64,000 bases of DNA from Artemisia argyi (GCA_030686995.1 CM060695.1:101708871-101772870), one strand, 5' to 3'. Positions 1 through 12,880 are shown, counted from the stretch's first letter. Numbers and translations: made by a program. Notes: generated from the sequence alone by a model not told the origin.

Positions 1-961
1 CAGTTGAGCTCACTGAGCAACCCTGAGCCAAACACTCCCTTACCTTGACTGTTTTATGATTTTGAGAAGCAAATGATTACATAGGATCTTATAACTGATC
101 CACAAGACTTTCTATGATGTTTGAGATCTAAACAAGCACTTAGAAATAGAAAATGGCCACCAATACACAAGAACACTACTTAAGTTATGTTGACTGTGTA
201 ACTTTAATTTTTAGCACTTAGAATTTTAAATGAACAAGCCATCTATTTTAGTTTATATTATGATTAAACAACAGTAAATAAACATAAACAACTAAATAAG
301 TAGATCAATTAGATATGCTATAGTAAAAACAAGGAAATGAGTTTAGAAACTTACCAAATGCAATCCTTCTTTAAACAATGAATCAAAAACCAAGAACAAA
401 GATACCTTTCCTATCATCCACCAATGGATTCTAACCCAGGACCATCCATAATATGCCCTGCTCCAATTGCTTATCACCAAGAACCAAACAGTTTGACTTT
501 TGTTGACTTTTGTGGTATTTTTGAGATTTTTATATTAAACTGATTAGTAAGTTACTAAAAGCTTTATTGAGCTTATGGGAGCTTATATGAGCTTACTCAA
601 TCCATGAAACCATACAGTATCAACAACACAGCTTATTGAGATTTTTTATATGAAATTGAAAATGGCACAACTTGAGATAACAACACAAACTTGAATTTTA
701 TTAACTGAAAAGATTACTAGTACACTGAGGATACTTAAACTAAAACTTGAAAGCTTAGATTATACTTGAACTTCTAAAACAATTTAAACGACATACACTT
801 TTTTTTACTTAAAAACTAGATAGCATACTCCTCTACTTCTCTTCATCTTTATAGGCTTCAATTAGGTTTAGGAATATCTTCTGATCTTTTCCCACTTCAT
901 CTGAGCCATCCATTATGTCCAATTGATATCCACCGTTTAAACTCACTTTCGGCGCCAAAGT

Positions 962-981
962 CCTCCACGTTAACGTGGAGG
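962..981. repeat. Perfect 20-bp palindrome in LTR of element A
   Basis: CCTCCACGTTAACGTGGAGG reads the same on both strands, with core GTTAAC. It is repeated in the other LTR at 13952-13971. Confidence 0.9.
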
Positions 982-1399
982 CAAAGGGTTGTAATTAAAG
1001 ATTGTTGGGAGTTTGTGGAGGTGTCAGGAGGCAAAAGGTGATGTTTTATGCAAGTTGGAACTGTCTTGAAGAAAACAGAGGTTTAGGAGTGGTTTGGAGT
1101 ATGAATTGAATTAAATGGGGTGTGGGTTTGTCTGTGAGGTGTAAAGGTGAGGTTAGGGGAGTAGGTGGTGAGCTGGGGAGGTGAGGTGGAGGTGGAATAC
1201 CACCTGGTTTTGGTGGATGCAGGGGTGAAGGAGAAGAGTGTACAGTGGTGGTGGTTTGGGCGGTATTGGATGGTCAAACGGGGTCAACCCGTTCTAAATA
1301 ATCAAGGTTGGGTTTGGACTGGGCTTATGAATGGGCTAGGGGTGTGTGTGGGTTGGGTTTTGTTTTGGTTTGGATTAATTTTTGGTTTTGGATTATAAT

Positions 1400-2010
1400 A
1401 ACAAGGGTCCGGTTTGGTTTATTTCACACAAGGACCAATTTTGTAATTATTCCAAAATTGAGGGGCTGTTGTTGTAAATTCCCACATGTAATTACAAGGA
1501 CCTACTTTTTTCATTATTTAAAATACCGGGGACTATTTTTGCCAAACTTGCAAAGTTGAGGGGCCTTTTTGTAATTTCTCCAAACTTTTCACATAAGGAC
1601 CAAACTTGCAAAGTTAGATAAACCAAAGACCAAATTTATGATTTTTCCATTTAAAAAATATCCAGGGACCTTTTCTGTAATTTTTCAAACTCCAGGGACC
1701 ATTTATGTAATTTTGGATTTTTAAGGGACTGTGATTGTAATTTCTCAAAATGTTATCAAAATTGTTCCATTTTGTCATTCATGCATAGTACAAGGGTATT
1801 ATTTGTAAATTTCCAATTTTGAATACCCCGGGACCATTTTTGCCAATTTTGTAACTTGAGGGGTAAAAGTTGCCAGTTTGAGTAAACTTTTATCCAGGGA
1901 TCATTTGTGAATATTTTTGGTTTCCCAAGGACTTAAGTTGTCTTTTCATTTATTTTAAACCTTCAGGGAGTAGTTTTGACAATATTTGAAACTTGAGGGA
2001 CTGAAACTGC
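1400..2010. repeat. Degenerate array of a GGGACCATTTTTGTAATTT-like motif in the LTR
   Basis: Variants of 'agggaccatttntgtaattt' recur about every 35-60 bases (for example near 1426, 1485, 1528, 1594, 1673, 1694, 1723, 1832, 1896, 1962). The same array is in the 5' LTR at about 14390-15035. It lies in the U3 part of the minus-strand LTR. Function unknown. Confidence 0.7.
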
Positions 2011-2180
2011 CAATTATGCAAACTTTGTACGTTTTTCATTTGTTTTTGCATATTTTGTATTTGAAACATATAAAACACACTTCTAAGATATTTTAAGTAT
2101 TATGATGCATTTTTGAGTGTTTTTGTATGTTTTGGCAGTTCAGATTGGTACAAAATGATGAGTATTTAGACACTCATCAA

Positions 2181-2215
2181 TCCCCCACACTAAACTATTG
2201 CTAGTCCCTAGCAAT
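2181..2215 (-). promoter_or_regulatory. Polypurine tract of element A with adjacent hairpin
   Basis: On the minus strand GTGTGGGGGA abuts the LTR start, the expected primer for plus-strand DNA synthesis. Next to it, 2197-2215 is a perfect inverted repeat ATTGCTAG-TCC-CTAGCAAT. Confidence 0.8.
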
Positions 2216-3164
2216 CTATTTGAGAAAAAATTAATGGATTTTTACTCTTTACCAAAAGCCATCACTTCTGGAGTAGCCAGGTGTAAGAACTGTGGCACAC
2301 CTGATAACCGTGTGATTTTTAGCAAACCACCAGCTGTCAACGGATTTGATTAGTCTTTACCAAAAGCCGTTTGCTTCTGGACTAGCCAACTCTTGATGGA
2401 ATAGTCAACATCTTGGTGAGCTGATTACCAATTATGGTTTTTCACGGCCTTTACCACAAGCCATAATCTTGCGGGCTAGCCAACTCATTTGTTTTTGGGG
2501 AGCTGAGGAACCATACAATTTTGGGCAAATTGCCAGCCATAAACGGATTTGAGATGTCTTTACCAAGAGCCGTTTGCTCCTGGACTAGCCAATCCTGTTG
2601 TGGGTTAGACATGGAGGATTGATACCATTATTCGCATTTCTAAGTGTGAAAAAACTGATAATTTTGATCAAATGGGGGTTCTTGATGGAACATGTGTTTT
2701 GCATTCGTGAGAACGCTCCCCCACACTTAGAACTGAATATTGCCCTCAATATTCACAGTACTTGGTGTCCCACCAAGACTTTAGAACGTAAGGAGGCAAT
2801 ACTATTAACCTTTTTATTTTACTCTATTTACATACAAACTCACTTTTTTCTTTTTATTTGTCTTATACCATTTTTTTTTTTTTTTTTTTTGAAAAAATAT
2901 TTTACATACGTACAACATGTGGTTCGTCTCCCCCACACTAGGGTGTTAGAAAGGGATGAGAAGACAGAAATATGGGTGACGACCCATATTGCTACTGTTT
3001 TTGATTACCGAGTCGCTAGCTTGACTCGACCTCGAATTGATTTGTCCATGAGGTAGCTTGTTTTTGATTCCCGAGTCACTAGCTTGACTCGACCCCGAAT
3101 TAAAATTGTCCTTGGGGAAACTTGTTTTTGTTAACCGAGTCCCTAGCTTGACTCGACCCCGAAT
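2216..3164 (-). other. Noncoding spacer between pol and 3' LTR of element A
   Basis: I see no protein signal here. It holds the repeats at 2247-2590 and 2997-3187, a 20-base T tract at 2871-2890, and two further polypurine-like strings (minus-strand AGTGTGGGGGAG) at 2716-2729 and 2928-2940. Confidence 0.75.
2247..2590. repeat. Four dispersed copies of a ~32-bp motif at ~100-bp spacing
   Basis: The string 'ctttaccaaaagcc...ggactagcc' begins near 2247, 2355, 2449 and 2558. Copies 2 and 4 are the most alike (CTTTACCAAAAGCCGTTTGC against CTTTACCAAGAGCCGTTTGC). Confidence 0.85.
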
Positions 3165-3187
3165 TTATTGGTCCATGGGGTAAGTTT
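2997..3187. repeat. Three tandem copies of a 63-64 bp unit at the 3' end of pol
   Basis: Units start with GTTTTTG near 2997, 3060 and 3124 and share 'cgagtcnctagcttgactcgacc'. The third unit includes the natural pol stop codon (minus strand, 3165-3167), so the array looks like a tandem duplication of the 3' end of the coding region. Confidence 0.88.
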
Positions 3188-5957
3188 GGAGATCCGGGAC
3201 AACCATTGGTTGTATGTCCCCTCCAAAATAGTGTTTTAACCGATGTCCATTTACTTTAAAATTGGGACCGTCGGGTTGCAATAACTCAACAGTTCCATAT
3301 GGGTATACTTTGGTTATAGTAAATGGTCCAGACCAACGGGTTTTTAGTTTACCCGAGAAAATTTTTAACCTTGAATTGAAAAGAAGAACTCTGTCACCAA
3401 CGTTGAAAACGCGGTTCTTTATTTTAGAGTCATGTATCTTTTTAGTTTTTTATTTATAGATTAAAGAATTTTCATAAGCTTGATCACGTAATTCATTTAG
3501 TTCGTTAAGTTGAACTTTACGGTGATCACCCGCTGTCTGAAGGTCGAAATTTGCATGTTTTAAGGCCCAATAGGCCTTATGTTCTAATTCGATCGGAAGA
3601 TGACATGCTTTCCCGTACACTAGCTTATATGGAGTACACCCTATGGGTGTTTTGTAAGCAGTGCGGAAAGCCCACAATGCATCATCCAGCTTATCCGACC
3701 AAGAGGCACGGTTTTCACCAACTGTCCTCTCGAGAATTCTCTTAATACCCCGATTTGAGACCTCCACCTTCCCACTTGTTTGGGGGTGGTATGCTGTAGA
3801 AAGATGGTGAGTTACACCATATTTCAGCATTACTCTCGCAAATTGTTCATTGCAAAAGTGAGTACCACGATCACTGATAATGGCCCGAGGAGTCCCGAAT
3901 CTGGCAAAGAGAGATTTTAGAAATTTAACAACTACTCGGGCATCATTGGTGGGTAAGGCTTTTGCCTCAACCCATTTTGACAGATAGTCGACAGCGACGA
4001 GTATATACTTATTCCCTCGTGAAGACGGGAATGGCCCCATAAAATCAATGCCCCACATATCAAATATTTCACAGACTTGGATGGCGTTTTGTGGCATCTC
4101 ATTCTTTTTGGAAATATTCCCGTGACGCTGGCAAGCCTCACAGGTTTTGATAAGTTCATGGGCGTCTTTATAGATCGTGGGCCAAAAGAATCCTGAATCA
4201 AACACCTTTTTGGCGGTGTAGTTTGGGTTATGATGTCCCCCCGTGGGTCTATCATGACAAGCTTTAAGAATTTCCATGGCTTCTTGGCCATGGACACACC
4301 GTCGGATGACTTGATCCGCACATATTTTGAACAAGTAGGGGTCGTCCCAGAAGTAATGTTTTACATCTTTAAAGAATTTTCTTTTCTGTTGGGACGACAT
4401 CCCTTTCACAACGAAATTTCCCGCACGGTAATTTGCAAAGTCGGCAAACCATGGGGTGGTGGCATCATCCCGGTTAGAGATGAGATTTAGAGTCTCCAGA
4501 GGAAAAGTTTCATTAATTTCTTTTCTCTCGAGAATATCCTGATGAGGATTTTCTAACCGGGACAAGTGATCAGCTGCAAGGTTCTCTGTTCCTTTTTTAT
4601 CTCTTATGAGAATATCGAATTCCTGGAGGAGCAGGACCCACCGGAGCAGTCTTGGCTTTGCATCCTGTTTAGTGAACAGGTATTTCAAAGCCGAATGATC
4701 CGTATACACCACGCTTTTGTTTAAGATTAAGTAAGACCGAAATTTTTCGAAGGCATATACCACAGCTAATAATTCTTTTTCCGTGGTGGTATAGTGTGTT
4801 TGAGCTTCGTTCATGGTCTTACTTGCGTAGTGTATTGGCTGAAAATGTTTGGTTTTGCGTTGCCCCAGAACTGTACCAATAGCATAATCGCTAGCATCGC
4901 ACATAAGTTCAAAGGGTAAGTCCCAGTCGGGGGCAACAAGGATTGGTGCTTCAGTAAGCCTTTTCTTTAAAATTTCAAAAGCTTCGATGCACTCTGGGGA
5001 AAAGATAAAAGGAGCATCCTTTTCAAGAAGATGAGTCATAGGCCGGGCTATTTTGGAGAAATCTTGTATGAATCTCCGATAGAACCCGGCATGTCCGAGA
5101 AAACTCCTTATTCCTTTAACAGTGGTGGGATGAGGCAGTTTAGCAATAACATCAATTTTGGCCTTATCGACCTCAATCCCACTTTTTGAAATTTTATGGC
5201 CGAGGACAATGCCCTCTTTAACCATAAAATGGCTCTTCTCCCAGTTTAGACAAAGATTAGTGTTTTCACACCGTTGAAGCATTTTTTCTAAATGAGAGAG
5301 GCATGAGTCGAAAGAATTCCCGATGACTGAGAAGTCATCCATGAATACCTCCATGGTTTTTCCAATCATGTCATGGAAAATAGCCATCATGCACCTCTGG
5401 AAAGTGCCCGGAGCATTGCATAACCCAAAAGGCATGCGACGATAGGCAAATGTCCCGTAAGGGCATGTGAAGGTAGTCTTATCTTGATCCTGTGGATCAA
5501 TGGGAATTTGGAAGTAACCCGAGAAGCCGTCAAGGAAACAATAATACTCATTTCCCGCTAGTCTTTCGAGCATTTGATCCATGAAGGGCAAAGGAAAATG
5601 GTCTTTGCGGGTGGCTTCGTTAAGCTTTCTATAATCAATACATACTCGCCACCCTGTAACCAAACGAGTTGGTATTAACTCGTTGTCCTCATTTGTGATA
5701 ACCGTAATGCCACCCTTCTTTGGAACACAATGAATTGGGCTAACCCAAGGACTATCTGATATAGGGTAAATCAATCCCGCATCAAGAAGTTTGATAACTT
5801 CAGCTTTTATAACTTCGTGGATTTTTGGATTTACCCTTCTTTGATGCTGCACAGTAGGTTTAAAGTCCTCTTCCATTAGGATTTTGTGTGTACAAAAATC
5901 CGGGTTAATACCCTTTATGTCTGAGAGCTTCCAAGCAATTGCTTGTTTGTGGACTTT
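3165..5957 (-). pseudogene. pol: Element A pol: reverse transcriptase, RNase H, integrase (one stop, one frame shift)
   Basis: These enzymes copy the element RNA into DNA and insert it. The main open frame is 3450-5876 (808 aa from its first Met). RT lies at about residues 1-250 with YRKLN near 83 and the catalytic FMDD at 178-181. RNase H starts with MCDAS near 325-329. Integrase has its zinc-binding cysteines in CEAC at 579-582, and the acidic triad is D611, D669, E705. Upstream, the frame continues without a Met to about 5957, where one base is missing relative to the gag-protease frame. Downstream, a TAA at 3450-3452 interrupts the frame, but recognisable integrase C-terminal sequence continues in frame to the true stop at 3165. 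There is no chromodomain, as expected for the OTA clade. Confidence 0.93.
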
Positions 5958-8908
5958 AAAACCTTGAGCAGCGCGTTTTTCTCCTCATCCTTTAAGTCTT
6001 TTGCAATAATGACCGGTAACTTATCGTTACCTTCCAAGAATGCATATTCGAGATGAGGAGGCAGGTCCTTAAGTTCAACCTCGAGAAAGTCATCATTTTT
6101 CTCAACATATTTGACTTCCACCTTATGAAGTTGTGGAGGTAGAACAGGAATGGGAGAAGGATCTTTGTTCAATAACTCCTCAAGGAGAAGTATATCCAAC
6201 TCCGGGTCAATCTCTTGGTAATCAATTCCTTCGGGAACTGAATCACTTTTGAGAAAGGCCTCTAATTCCTCAAGGACGAAATCACTTCCCTCAAACGGAG
6301 TGAGGGAAAGAGAAGAATTAGCGATTATGGGATCAGAAGAAGTAGTGGGATTGCCACTCGGAAAATTATCAGCGAATCCAAGGAATTCCTGAGCATACTC
6401 CTCGGATGCAATGTCAATGACATCAATTCGGTTGACCGAATTAGCATTATAATTCGAGGAGTATCTCGAGGTTTGATCAAGGTTGAACGTTATCGCTTCA
6501 TTGCCAACTCGTAACGTGATTTCCTCATCGAAAACATCGATTAATGCACGTCCCGTTCTTAAGAATCCCCTCCCAAGAATGAGAGGAACTCTTGGATCAG
6601 CATCGAAATCAACAACGACAAAGTCTGCCGGAAAATTGAATTGTCCCACTCTCACAAATACGTCTTCGGCAATACCGAGGGGACGTGAAATTGAACGGTC
6701 TGCAAGCTCGAGAGTCATGCATGTGGGACTAAGTGCCTGAAGAGAAAGCTTTTTCCAAACTGAGTGAGGCATTAAGTTGATGCTTGCACCAAGATCGGCC
6801 AAGGCAAAACATTCAACCATACCCGGGAAAGTACATGGTATTAGGAATCTCCCGGGGTCTCCTAGCTTTACGGGAAGCTTTTTCAATAGAACCGCAGAGC
6901 AGTTCTCATTGAGTGGAGTTCGTGCCATCTCAAACATTTTTTCTTTATTGCTCAACAGGTTTTTGATTGTCGATGTGAATTTGGGCATTAAAAGAAGAGC
7001 ATCCGCGAAGCTAATATCGAAGTGTAGTTCTTGGAAAATCTGAAAGAATTTTTCCATTTGATGATTAGCTTTTTCACGGAGCTTTTGATCTTGCAATCGT
7101 GAGGGATATGAAATTTTTGTTTTTGGGTTGGCTTTTGGATATTCAACAGGACCTTTGGTAGTTTCAAACACGACTCTTTTAGTGGGAGTCGGGACCGGGA
7201 TAACTGGAGGAGGGATGTCATTGGTACCTCCGTTATTATTAGGAAGTACCGTATCCGTAATATCCTCAGTTTCACATTCCTCTACAGGGATAGGAGATGA
7301 GGTAGAGGGAGCTATTGGTCCTTGGTAAGAAACTCCACTTCTTGTGGTGATCGCCTTTACATCGCCCCTCGGATTAGCGATCGTGTTGCTAGGTAAAGTA
7401 GTACCTGAGCCCGAGGGTCGATCATTTAAAGACTTCTGCAAATTAGATATTTGACTAACCAGCATTTTGTTCAGTTCATCTTGGGATTTCATAAACTGTT
7501 TTAGTAACTCATCAGATGATGGTCCAGTTGGAACAATGGCTTGATTTTGGTTTGGAAAATTTTGAGCCCGATTGTTCTGGAAATTCCCATGTTGCTGGTT
7601 GTTGTTACTTTGGAAGTGGTTTTGTTGTTGAAAATTACCCTGTGGGTAATTGTTCTGACCTTGATTTCTGTTATAATTTCCTTGGTTCTGATTTTGAGGA
7701 ACCTGGTTTTGACTAGAGTTGAAATTCCCTTGGTTGTTATAACCTTGGTTCATTCGGTTCTGGTTCTGATTCTGGTTAAAGTTCTGGTTCCTATTCTGAG
7801 GTTGATTAAACCCTGGTGGTCCAATATAGTTATTAGATCGGTAGCTCAAAAGGTTTCGGTCTCCTTGCGGTTGGTAAGAATTACCTCCCGTATTATAGGA
7901 ACCTTGAGCTGCGGATATGTTTTCACGAGCAAAGCCACCAGAGGCTGGGCATTCTGTATAAGGATGTGGACCACCGCAAGTTTCACAACTTGGGTTAACA
8001 ACTTTGACCTGATTTGGATTTGTCTGATGGATACGCAAAACTGCTGTAGACAAATCATCCAGTTTTTTAGCTAGGATAGATATTTCATTGCTTGCCGGAG
8101 TGACAGACTTAAATGAGTCATTCCTCTCAGCAGAGGAGTCCCAAAAATTATGATGGGCAGTCATGTTTTCTATTAAGTCGTAGCACTCTTCAGGGGTCCT
8201 TTTCATAAAGGTGCCCCCAGCAGCAGCATTGATGGTGTAACGATGACGGAGTGTCAAACCATTATAAAAGGTGTCAATAATGGTGACAAGAAGCATATTG
8301 TGATTAGGACACCTATCAATAGCAAGTTTGTAGCGTTCCCATGCCTCAAATAAAGACTCTTCGGGAAGCTGTCTGAAATTGCTGATATCATTCCTGAGCT
8401 TTGTGACCATAGATGGTGGAAAGTATTTGGCCAGAAATTTAGTGATCATCTCATCAAAAGTGTGGATTGAATTCTTTGGAAGTCGATCGAACCATGAAGT
8501 CGCATGATGAGTGAGAGAATAGGGGAACAAGTATAACCGTAGGCCGTCATCGGTGACGCCATTTTGTTTCATGCTTTGGGTGACAGTTAAAAATTTGTCG
8601 AGATGCCTGTTGGCATCGTCACTCGGCAATCCGTGGAACTGGCACGTATTCTGGATCTGTTGTATCATGTGGTGTTTTAATCCAAAATCCGTGGCTTCAA
8701 TAGTGAGTGGTGCAATTGGTCCACCCCTCCCTTGCATGGTAGGTTGACACAGTTCCTCCATAGTTCGGGTGTCAGGAACTGGTTCATCCTTGGGAAGGAA
8801 TGGGGGCTCGTCGTTCATTTTTGTTGTGTGTTCTTTTTCAACAATACGTAACTCGGGTACGTTTTTCTTCTTTTTATTCTTTGCTTGTAAACGAGTGCGC
8901 ATGCACAA
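5915..8908 (-). CDS. gag: Element A gag-protease polyprotein
   Basis: A 997-aa open frame. Gag packages the element RNA; the protease cuts the polyprotein. After a basic N-terminus, the retrotransposon gag domain covers about residues 60-255 ([16 protein letters not shown]). A short Cys/His knuckle ([13 protein letters not shown]) is at 308-320, followed by an Asn/Gln-rich low-complexity stretch at about 365-455. The aspartic protease is at about 665-800 with active-site DLGA at 705-708, where many retroelements have DTG/DSG, and flap-region PLILGRGFL near 775-783. The frame ends at 5915 because a base is missing near 5957; in relatives this frame runs on into RT. The start used is the first Met; the next in-frame Met is two residues on, so it is uncertain. 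Confidence 0.93.
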   Translation of the reverse strand: MCMRTRLQAKNKKKKNVPELRIVEKEHTTKMNDEPPFLPKDEPVPDTRTMEELCQPTMQGRGGPIAPLTIEATDFGLKHHMIQQIQNTCQFHGLPSDDANRHLDKFLTVTQSMKQNGVTDDGLRLYLFPYSLTHHATSWFDRLPKNSIHTFDEMITKFLAKYFPPSMVTKLRNDISNFRQLPEESLFEAWERYKLAIDRCPNHNMLLVTIIDTFYNGLTLRHRYTINAAAGGTFMKRTPEECYDLIENMTAHHNFWDSSAERNDSFKSVTPASNEISILAKKLDDLSTAVLRIHQTNPNQVKVVNPSCETCGGPHPYTECPASGGFARENISAAQGSYNTGGNSYQPQGDRNLLSYRSNNYIGPPGFNQPQNRNQNFNQNQNQNRMNQGYNNQGNFNSSQNQVPQNQNQGNYNRNQGQNNYPQGNFQQQNHFQSNNNQQHGNFQNNRAQNFPNQNQAIVPTGPSSDELLKQFMKSQDELNKMLVSQISNLQKSLNDRPSGSGTTLPSNTIANPRGDVKAITTRSGVSYQGPIAPSTSSPIPVEECETEDITDTVLPNNNGGTNDIPPPVIPVPTPTKRVVFETTKGPVEYPKANPKTKISYPSRLQDQKLREKANHQMEKFFQIFQELHFDISFADALLLMPKFTSTIKNLLSNKEKMFEMARTPLNENCSAVLLKKLPVKLGDPGRFLIPCTFPGMVECFALADLGASINLMPHSVWKKLSLQALSPTCMTLELADRSISRPLGIAEDVFVRVGQFNFPADFVVVDFDADPRVPLILGRGFLRTGRALIDVFDEEITLRVGNEAITFNLDQTSRYSSNYNANSVNRIDVIDIASEEYAQEFLGFADNFPSGNPTTSSDPIIANSSLSLTPFEGSDFVLEELEAFLKSDSVPEGIDYQEIDPELDILLLEELLNKDPSPIPVLPPQLHKVEVKYVEKNDDFLEVELKDLPPHLEYAFLEGNDKLPVIIAKDLKDEEKNALLKVLKSTNKQLLGSSQT

Positions 8909-9284
8909 AAATTAGTTTTCAACACAAGATAGAGGCAAAACTACAGTGAACTTTAAACCCAATAATCACAAATGAACAGCTCCTTTAAAAAAGGTACACT
9001 ATCCACAAGGATACAATGGTAAGTTTTGAATCTTAGGTTTGGGAACTTATTATGTTCACACCCCCAGTTGGTAGGTGTTCTGCCTTGGTTTGCGGTGGTA
9101 AACTTTTATGTAATTATATTCACAGTAAAATGTTTTTGGCTTTTCGTGTATGGGTGAAAAAACTTGGACAATATTTTTGAAACTGATTCGTTAACCGAAA
9201 TCGTTCCTTTAAGATTACTCGCAGGCTGGCGGGAGGAAATAAATGGATCCCTCTTAAGTTCGCAATTTAATTTCAGAACTTACC

Positions 9285-9385
9285 TTAAACCAACTGTATA
9301 GGCCCACCTGGGAGAAAGTGCAAGTTAATATTGACCGTGGAAATATAGGGAAATCCCCGGGTCGTTAAATCCCAACGAGATTGAA
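9285..9385 (-). promoter_or_regulatory. Candidate U5 end / primer-site region of element A
   Basis: On the minus strand a candidate LTR end (CTATACA) is followed by TTGGTTTAAGG. Its wording just upstream parallels the end of element B's LTR at 15430-15560 (TTGGGA...CGACnCGGnnATTT). No clear match to a tRNA 3' end is visible. Confidence 0.3.
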
Positions 9386-11219
9386 ATTGTATTCGTAAAC
9401 GGATAGGAGAGTGAGTGGTACTGAGGACAGTAACAAAGATGATTTGAGGGTTGATTATACTACTGATTGCTTGATATTTGGAAAATATGAAATTGTAACA
9501 GAAATACATATATAGGCATAAAATCAGATAATCAAATAACAGACAGAGAAAAGTGGTATTTAACAATTTACAAACTACAGGGGTTAAAAGTGAAACTTTT
9601 GAAAACTTAGTGGGTAAAAGGGTTTATTCACCCCGGTAAAATTCATTACTCCAAAAAACGTTGAGGTACAATAGGGTGAGGGTGATGTCCCTCACCTCAG
9701 TCCCTTAGGACACTTACAAACTCGAATATAAAAATGACACACCATTTTTATAACTTACATAATAAAAACTACCACCTACAATGACTATACAAGTGAATAA
9801 AAATAGAAATTAAAACATGATTCACTAAAGTAGCACCAAGTACATAGCCATCGTAGAACTTCCATCAATCTTCCATGTGAACTCATCCACATAGAGCTTG
9901 AACTTGCATAACCAACCAAAGAAATCCTTGAGCCATTCTCCAACACAATCCGAGAGAAAATCATGGAGCTAATCGAGACTCAAAGTTTCACGAACCAGCA
10001 ACCTTCATGCCATGATCCCCTTCCAAACAACCCATAACGTCAATATCCCATGAATAGGGACACCACGATAATCAAATACAGCAAGAACAAGGGCACCATG
10101 CAACAATCCAAGGGTAAAAAACCCTAACATGTAGATCGAATGTGCAAGAGTAACGACCAGATCTAAAGGCATAAAAGATGTGAACGCGAGCAAGATCAAG
10201 TCGCACCAAACGATCACTAGAGTTTTTGAATAAGAACCCTAAAACTTAACTTCCATAACATTAAGCACCATCGATCAACAGACCCATATAAAAAGTGAAT
10301 AGAACCTTGTCTTTGAAAGATGAACCATGTTAACAAACCAAGATCCACTTGACTACCAGCATTACCGATCAACAACAGCTAAAAATAATGTATATACGAT
10401 CATTAAACAGCAGCAGTATCACGTATAAGCATAATCTAGGGTTTGTGAACCCTAACACTCATCGACATATCACCTACACTCTCTTAACCCACTTCCACGA
10501 ATAACCAGCAGATAACCCACGATCACAAACCAGAATATAACCCACGATCAACAGATCGACTTACATGAATGAATGAATTGGTGAATCCAACTTGCATAAC
10601 ACAAAAGATATACATGAACGAACATCAATACCAATCAGCATAATGAATAAATCAAACCCGAATAATACAAAGCCCTAAAAAAGGTTTCGTTCATGAAAAA
10701 GGGATAAGTTTGATTAATTCAGATCGACCCTATATAAGATTTGAACCGATATAAAGAGTAATAGGTGCGATCCACAAGGAAACCCCATAGGCGGTTAGGA
10801 ATTAAATCAATAAACACAAATCCGAAACCCTAAACCAAAATCAATTTATGGTTATGGAGACCGCCACGTACAATAATGGTTGTGTAACAAGGATTGTATA
10901 TTAATATAATACCACAACCACCGACCCACGATGACAAGATAAAAAGTTAGATGCAAATATAACCAATCAGCGTACAACTCTTTAGCGATTTAGGAAGAAG
11001 CAAATTGGTAAAGTAATAAATATATCTGGTCTCCACCGACCCACGATGGCTAAGTAGAGAAAAGAATAGAATTTACGATCGACCAATAAGGCTAGAGACA
11101 ATCCAACCAATCAACACCAACCAATATGATCTTAGCATTAAACCAGTAATCACAAGGGATTATTAGAGAAACGTATAACATAGGAAGAATTAAAACTGAT
11201 TGGTTGATGTTGATGGCGG

Positions 11220-12130
11220 CTCAACTTTTGAAAACTTAATATTAAAGAAAATATAAAATGAAATTGAAATTATGAAAATGATTATTATAATATTTAATAA
11301 TTATTTTAATTAATAAAACTAATTAAAATCTAATTAAAAGCTTAATTTAAATTAACTAAAAATGACAACTATTACAAATAAACCTAAAAATTTATAACAA
11401 TAATTTGTAAACCTAAATAAGAACTTGAAGAAAGTATAAAAAATGAAAATAAATATTTTTGCCTTTTTATGAGTATTTTATTAATTATTAACTATTTAAC
11501 TTAATTAATTTAATTAAATTATTTTAAATTACTATTATCACTAAATTACCTTAGAAAATTATGATAAAATTTATAAAACTATTTAAACACTACAGGAATA
11601 CTACAAAATTATAAAAACTTGCTAAAAATTATATTTAAGCTAATTGACTAATTAATTACTTATTAATTAATTTTAAGCTAATTTAATTAATTTAAATAAG
11701 AAAATTATAAAATGAACAGTGGAAATTATGAAACTATTTTTTTAAAGTCTTAACTACTTTATAAAACTTAGGAAAAATACAAAATTCTATTTTAATTGAT
11801 TAAAATTAAAGAAATCTATTTAATTACTAATATTACCTATTAATTATTTAAACTAGTTTTAAATCTAATAAATAGTAAACTGCTTAGGAAAATTCTAAGA
11901 AAATTATTTTAACTATTTTAAGGTACTAAGTAATTTATAAAATTATAAAATTGGACAAGTGCTTATTAATAAGCTGAAATGAAAATTAATTAGATAATTT
12001 CTATTAAATAGAAGCTATCACTATTTTTATGTTTGCTTTTTCTGGTTTTTCTTTTATAAAACTACTTAAATACTTAAATAATGAAACTTTAATAAAGACA
12101 ACTACTTTAGAACCTTGAAATAAGCACTGA
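11220..12130. other. Strongly AT-rich stretch
   Basis: About 900 bp dominated by TTAATTAA-like words, with no open frame and no recognised motif. It lies inside the presumed 5' LTR/leader of element A. Confidence 0.8.
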
Positions 12131-12472
12131 GAATGCTTATAAGCTTATACAGTTGACTATGGTTGACTAAATTAAGAAATAAGCTAAGCTGAGGTTATGT
12201 GGGGTCCACTATAGTGAAGTCTGGTTTACCTAAGTTACTTACACCTAATTAAGCTAAATATGGTGAGATAAGCTCCTAGGATAAGCTGGAAATCCCAAAT
12301 AAGCACTTGCTTATTTCTCTTCTGAATCAGAAATGGGACAGAGTTTGGGGACAAGTTAAGGTGGGGTCCACTGATCTATAGGTCAAACTAAGGGTCAAGG
12401 TTTGAACCTGGGTAGGAGGGGGGGTTGTAATAAGCTAATTAGAAGGTGTGGGACCTACTGGGTTGGTCAGAA

Positions 12473-12495
12473 ATCACCACCAAAGTGGTGGTGAT
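12473..12495. repeat. Perfect hairpin, 10-bp arms
   Basis: ATCACCACCA-AAG-TGGTGGTGAT. Confidence 0.85.
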
Positions 12496-12854
12496 GAGCT
12501 GGGTCTGAATGAGCAGGGCAGACCTTTGCCCTGCAGTTATGTTTGGGGGTCTGTGGATCACAAGGTAAAAATCTTAAAAATATAAAACTTGTTGGAACTT
12601 AAAGATGGGCTGATAGAGTATCACTACAACAATTTTCAAGGCCTAGATCCAAATCCTAAATTCTAAACAAATCTTTGAAGTTTTGTCAAAACCTGAGATG
12701 TGCAAATTTGACTTTTTAGTGAAACTTGGTAGTTTGACTTATTTGAGATTCTAATGATCCTAGATGATTAAATAAGCTATATTAAGCTATAAAGTAACTA
12801 ATTTAAGCTATACTACAAACTTATGAATTGACTTAATGAGATTTTGTGTATCAA

Positions 12855-12880
12855 AATCCTCACAGTTAACTGTGAGGATT
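12855..12880. repeat. Perfect 26-bp palindrome
   Basis: Arms are AATCCTCACAGTT and its exact complement, centred on GTTAAC. It resembles the LTR palindrome at 13952-13971, which has the same core and similar flanks. Confidence 0.9.

Larger units (their letters stand above)
1..2179 (-). repeat. 3' LTR of element A (partial)
   Basis: It matches 12990-15205. Its U3 start on the minus strand is TGATGAGTGTCTAAATACTC at 2179, immediately after the polypurine tract, and the left end is cut by the window edge. It lacks a 36-bp stretch near 1506 that the other LTR has at about 14487-14525. The small open frames in it are not genes. Confidence 0.93.

Noticed and set aside
940..960. GGCGCC-containing string that looks like a primer-binding site
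   Set aside because: It is inside the LTR, lacks the following GTTGCCGGGGA, and is not next to an LTR end.
1083..1559. Short overlapping frames on both strands, repeated at 14073-14513
   Set aside because: They lie in the LTR of element A, have low-complexity composition and no domain, and differ between LTR copies as noncoding sequence would.
2871..2890. T tract as an RNA polymerase III terminator of a small RNA gene
   Set aside because: No box A/box B promoter upstream on either strand; it is a simple homopolymer in the 3' spacer.
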